Assembly: GCF_003002025.1 (NCBI RefSeq)
Contig: NZ_PVZB01000034.1
Location: 1-64,000, forward strand
Source of the DNA: Paraburkholderia sp. BL25I1N1
GTDB lineage: Bacteria; Pseudomonadota; Gammaproteobacteria; Burkholderiales; Burkholderiaceae
Direction: 5' to 3'
Length of the DNA: 64,000 nucleotides
Shown here: positions 62,953-64,000 of the stretch, one piece after another
How the letters are laid out: each line of letters begins with the position of its first letter
Position numbering within the stretch: position 1 is the stretch's first letter
The notes under the pieces: generated by a model
What the model was told of the DNA's origin: nothing
The model's database searches: none
Seen by the model: the letters and a program-made list of their open reading frames with translations, nothing else
Program-made: the position numbers and the translations under genes

Positions 62953-63400
62953 CCAAATCACACTTAGCGAGCCAGCCTGCGGGGCGCGAGAGAGCGAACT
63001 CGTCCATGCAGTACTGCAATGTTCGCCTTGGAGCGATGGACCAATGCTCGATTCGTTTGAGGCTGCCTTGCCGGCTGGAGCGACCGCGCCCACGCGGTGG
63101 CCGTGGCGACGGCACGTTCGGCACCTGGATTGTGCTGCGTGCGCTCGGCATCGGCCCGGGCGACGAAGTTATCTGCGCGTCGCACACGTGGCATCAGGTC
63201 GCGCACGCGATCACCCTAACAGACACGGCACCGGTGTTTGCCGATATTGATTACTGGAGCGGCTGCCTCGACGTGGCAAAGGTACAGCGGAAGATCGGTA
63301 AGCGCACGCGCGCAATTCTCGCTGGCAATGCCAACGGGCATTCGGCGGCCTGGGGACCGTTGCGCGAGCTTGCCGCCGCCCTCGTTGATTGCGAACATTG
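62942..63400 (+). pseudogene. DegT-like protein, second copy, frameshifted and truncated
   Basis: ITLSEPACGARESELVHAVL, SDGPMLDSFE then a frameshift, then DGTFGTWIVLRALGIGPGDE, ICASHTWHQVAHAITLTDTA, FADIDYWSGCLDVAKVQRKI to LRELAAAL, where it ends in unrelated codons and a stop at 63398-63400. It lacks everything after about residue 147, including the lysine region. Confidence 0.85.
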
Positions 63401-63823
63401 AGAAATAATTCGTTGCAGGCGGCTTCGAATTTCCTTCCCACATCAACAGCCCTACCGGAAGGATTACGTCAGTGTTAGGCCAGCATGGTTTCATCGGTCT
63501 GCTAAAGGGGTTCTCGATTCAAGGGATGGAACGTCAAAAGTTGCGGCGGCATTCGAGTGTAATGACAAATCGGGCGGGACCCGGGATTCACGAAACCTGC
63601 TTTTATGTCTGAGTTTCACAAGCTCGCGATTTGAATGAGGCGTGAGTCAGCGGATTTCATAGGGGCCGGCAGCGAAGCGGAAGCTGCAAAGAGGCGGATG
63701 TACAGCTGCAGCCCATCCTATTCGTCAAGACCTCGAACATCTGGCGCAAACGGGGGCGTTCATGTAGACATAAAAGAGAATCGAAGATTAATTGATTCGA
63801 CATGACATGACATCGACACCGCG
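63401..63823. other. gene-free spacer
   Basis: No recognisable gene, repeat or promoter in these 423 bases. Confidence 0.3.
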
Positions 63824-64000
63824 CTAGTCCGCGAGCGCCTCTCGCACTTCGTCGAGGGCTGCCGGATGCGCTTCAAGCAGCCTTTCGAGCGGCGCGACTG
63901 CACGCTTGACGCGACTGCGCGCACTGGCCGGGAGCGCTTCGCACGCATCTTCAATACTGCCGGGATGATGCTCACCGAGAAAGCCGATGACAACGGCAGC
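63824..64000 (-). CDS. partial ORF at right edge, unidentified
   Basis: On the minus strand 58 codons are open from the window edge to a TAG at 63826-63824: AAVVIGFLGEHHPGSIEDAC, EALPASARSRVKRAVAPLER, LLEAHPAALDEVREALAD. Composition is that of a helical soluble protein C-terminus. The start lies beyond the window; I do not recognise the family. Confidence 0.45.
   Translation of the reverse strand, partial: AAVVIGFLGEHHPGSIEDACEALPASARSRVKRAVAPLERLLEAHPAALDEVREALAD

Overview
The window looks like part of the symbiosis plasmid or island of a beta-rhizobium, a nodulating Burkholderiales bacterium of the Paraburkholderia/Cupriavidus kind. Three things point there: a nodB-C-I-J operon behind a nod box, an oxygen-sensitive rhizobial-type NifA, and a large nif/fix cluster of GC-rich genes in tight, often ATGA-overlapping operons. 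Genus is inferred from gene order and protein style; no rRNA or housekeeping gene is present to prove it.

Layout. 1-1,030: debris (IS630 piece, nod box, nodD start fused to a group II intron reverse transcriptase piece and an IS1182-like transposase tail). 1,506-3,341: intact nifA. 3,342-4,541: no recognisable gene. 4,542-11,240 (minus): a NifA/sigma-54 type operon nifV - small Cys-rich ORF - nifW - fixABCX - [2Fe-2S]/TPR fusion - IclR regulator. 11,625-12,776 (minus): a decayed isc operon in which only iscA survives. 12,955-20,785 (plus): nifA fragment, nifB, ferredoxin, HesB-like, TPR, LRV, nifZ, nifZ-like, broken nifS, nifT, orf92, a DegT-like protein, then truncated SIR2-like and amine oxidase genes. 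20,785-22,690: OsmC fragment, FmdB, ompW and hemN pseudogenes. 22,739-27,889: FNR box, cyoABCD quinol oxidase and a fatty acid desaturase. 28,166-30,162: a two-gene alpha-helical pore-forming toxin locus. 30,285-31,353: IS21 remnant. 31,363-33,014 (minus): globin - orf203 - ankyrin, divergent from nifHDK (33,393-37,475). 37,492-46,800: amber-interrupted ORF, AAA+ ATPase, small ORFs, nifE-N-X-orf161-CCE_0567-fdxB-nifQ, two more ORFs and a luciferase-like fragment. 46,887-51,200 (minus): nodJ-I-C-B and nod box. 51,243-58,209: nested mobile elements (recombinase element inside a group II intron RT; IS3/P450/IS110 chimera; IS256 inside IS5). 58,634-63,400: a second, mostly dead nif/fix copy (fixB', fixA', nifB'-nifZ' fusion, intact nifT and orf92 copies, degT'). 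63,824-64,000: partial unidentified ORF.

How it works together. NifA with RpoN should activate the promoters whose -24/-12 elements I can read ahead of nifV, isc, nifB, nifH and nifE, three of them with TGT-N10-ACA upstream sites. The products build nitrogenase (NifHDK), its cofactor (NifB, NifEN, NifX, NifQ, NifV) and its electron supply (FixABCX, several ferredoxins). The Cyo oxidase under an FNR-type box and the truncated globin fit respiration and gas handling at low oxygen. NodB, NodC, NodI and NodJ make and export the Nod-factor backbone, but nodA is absent. Both cysteine desulfurase genes and the nifU-like gene in the window are broken, so Fe-S assembly must rely on genes elsewhere.
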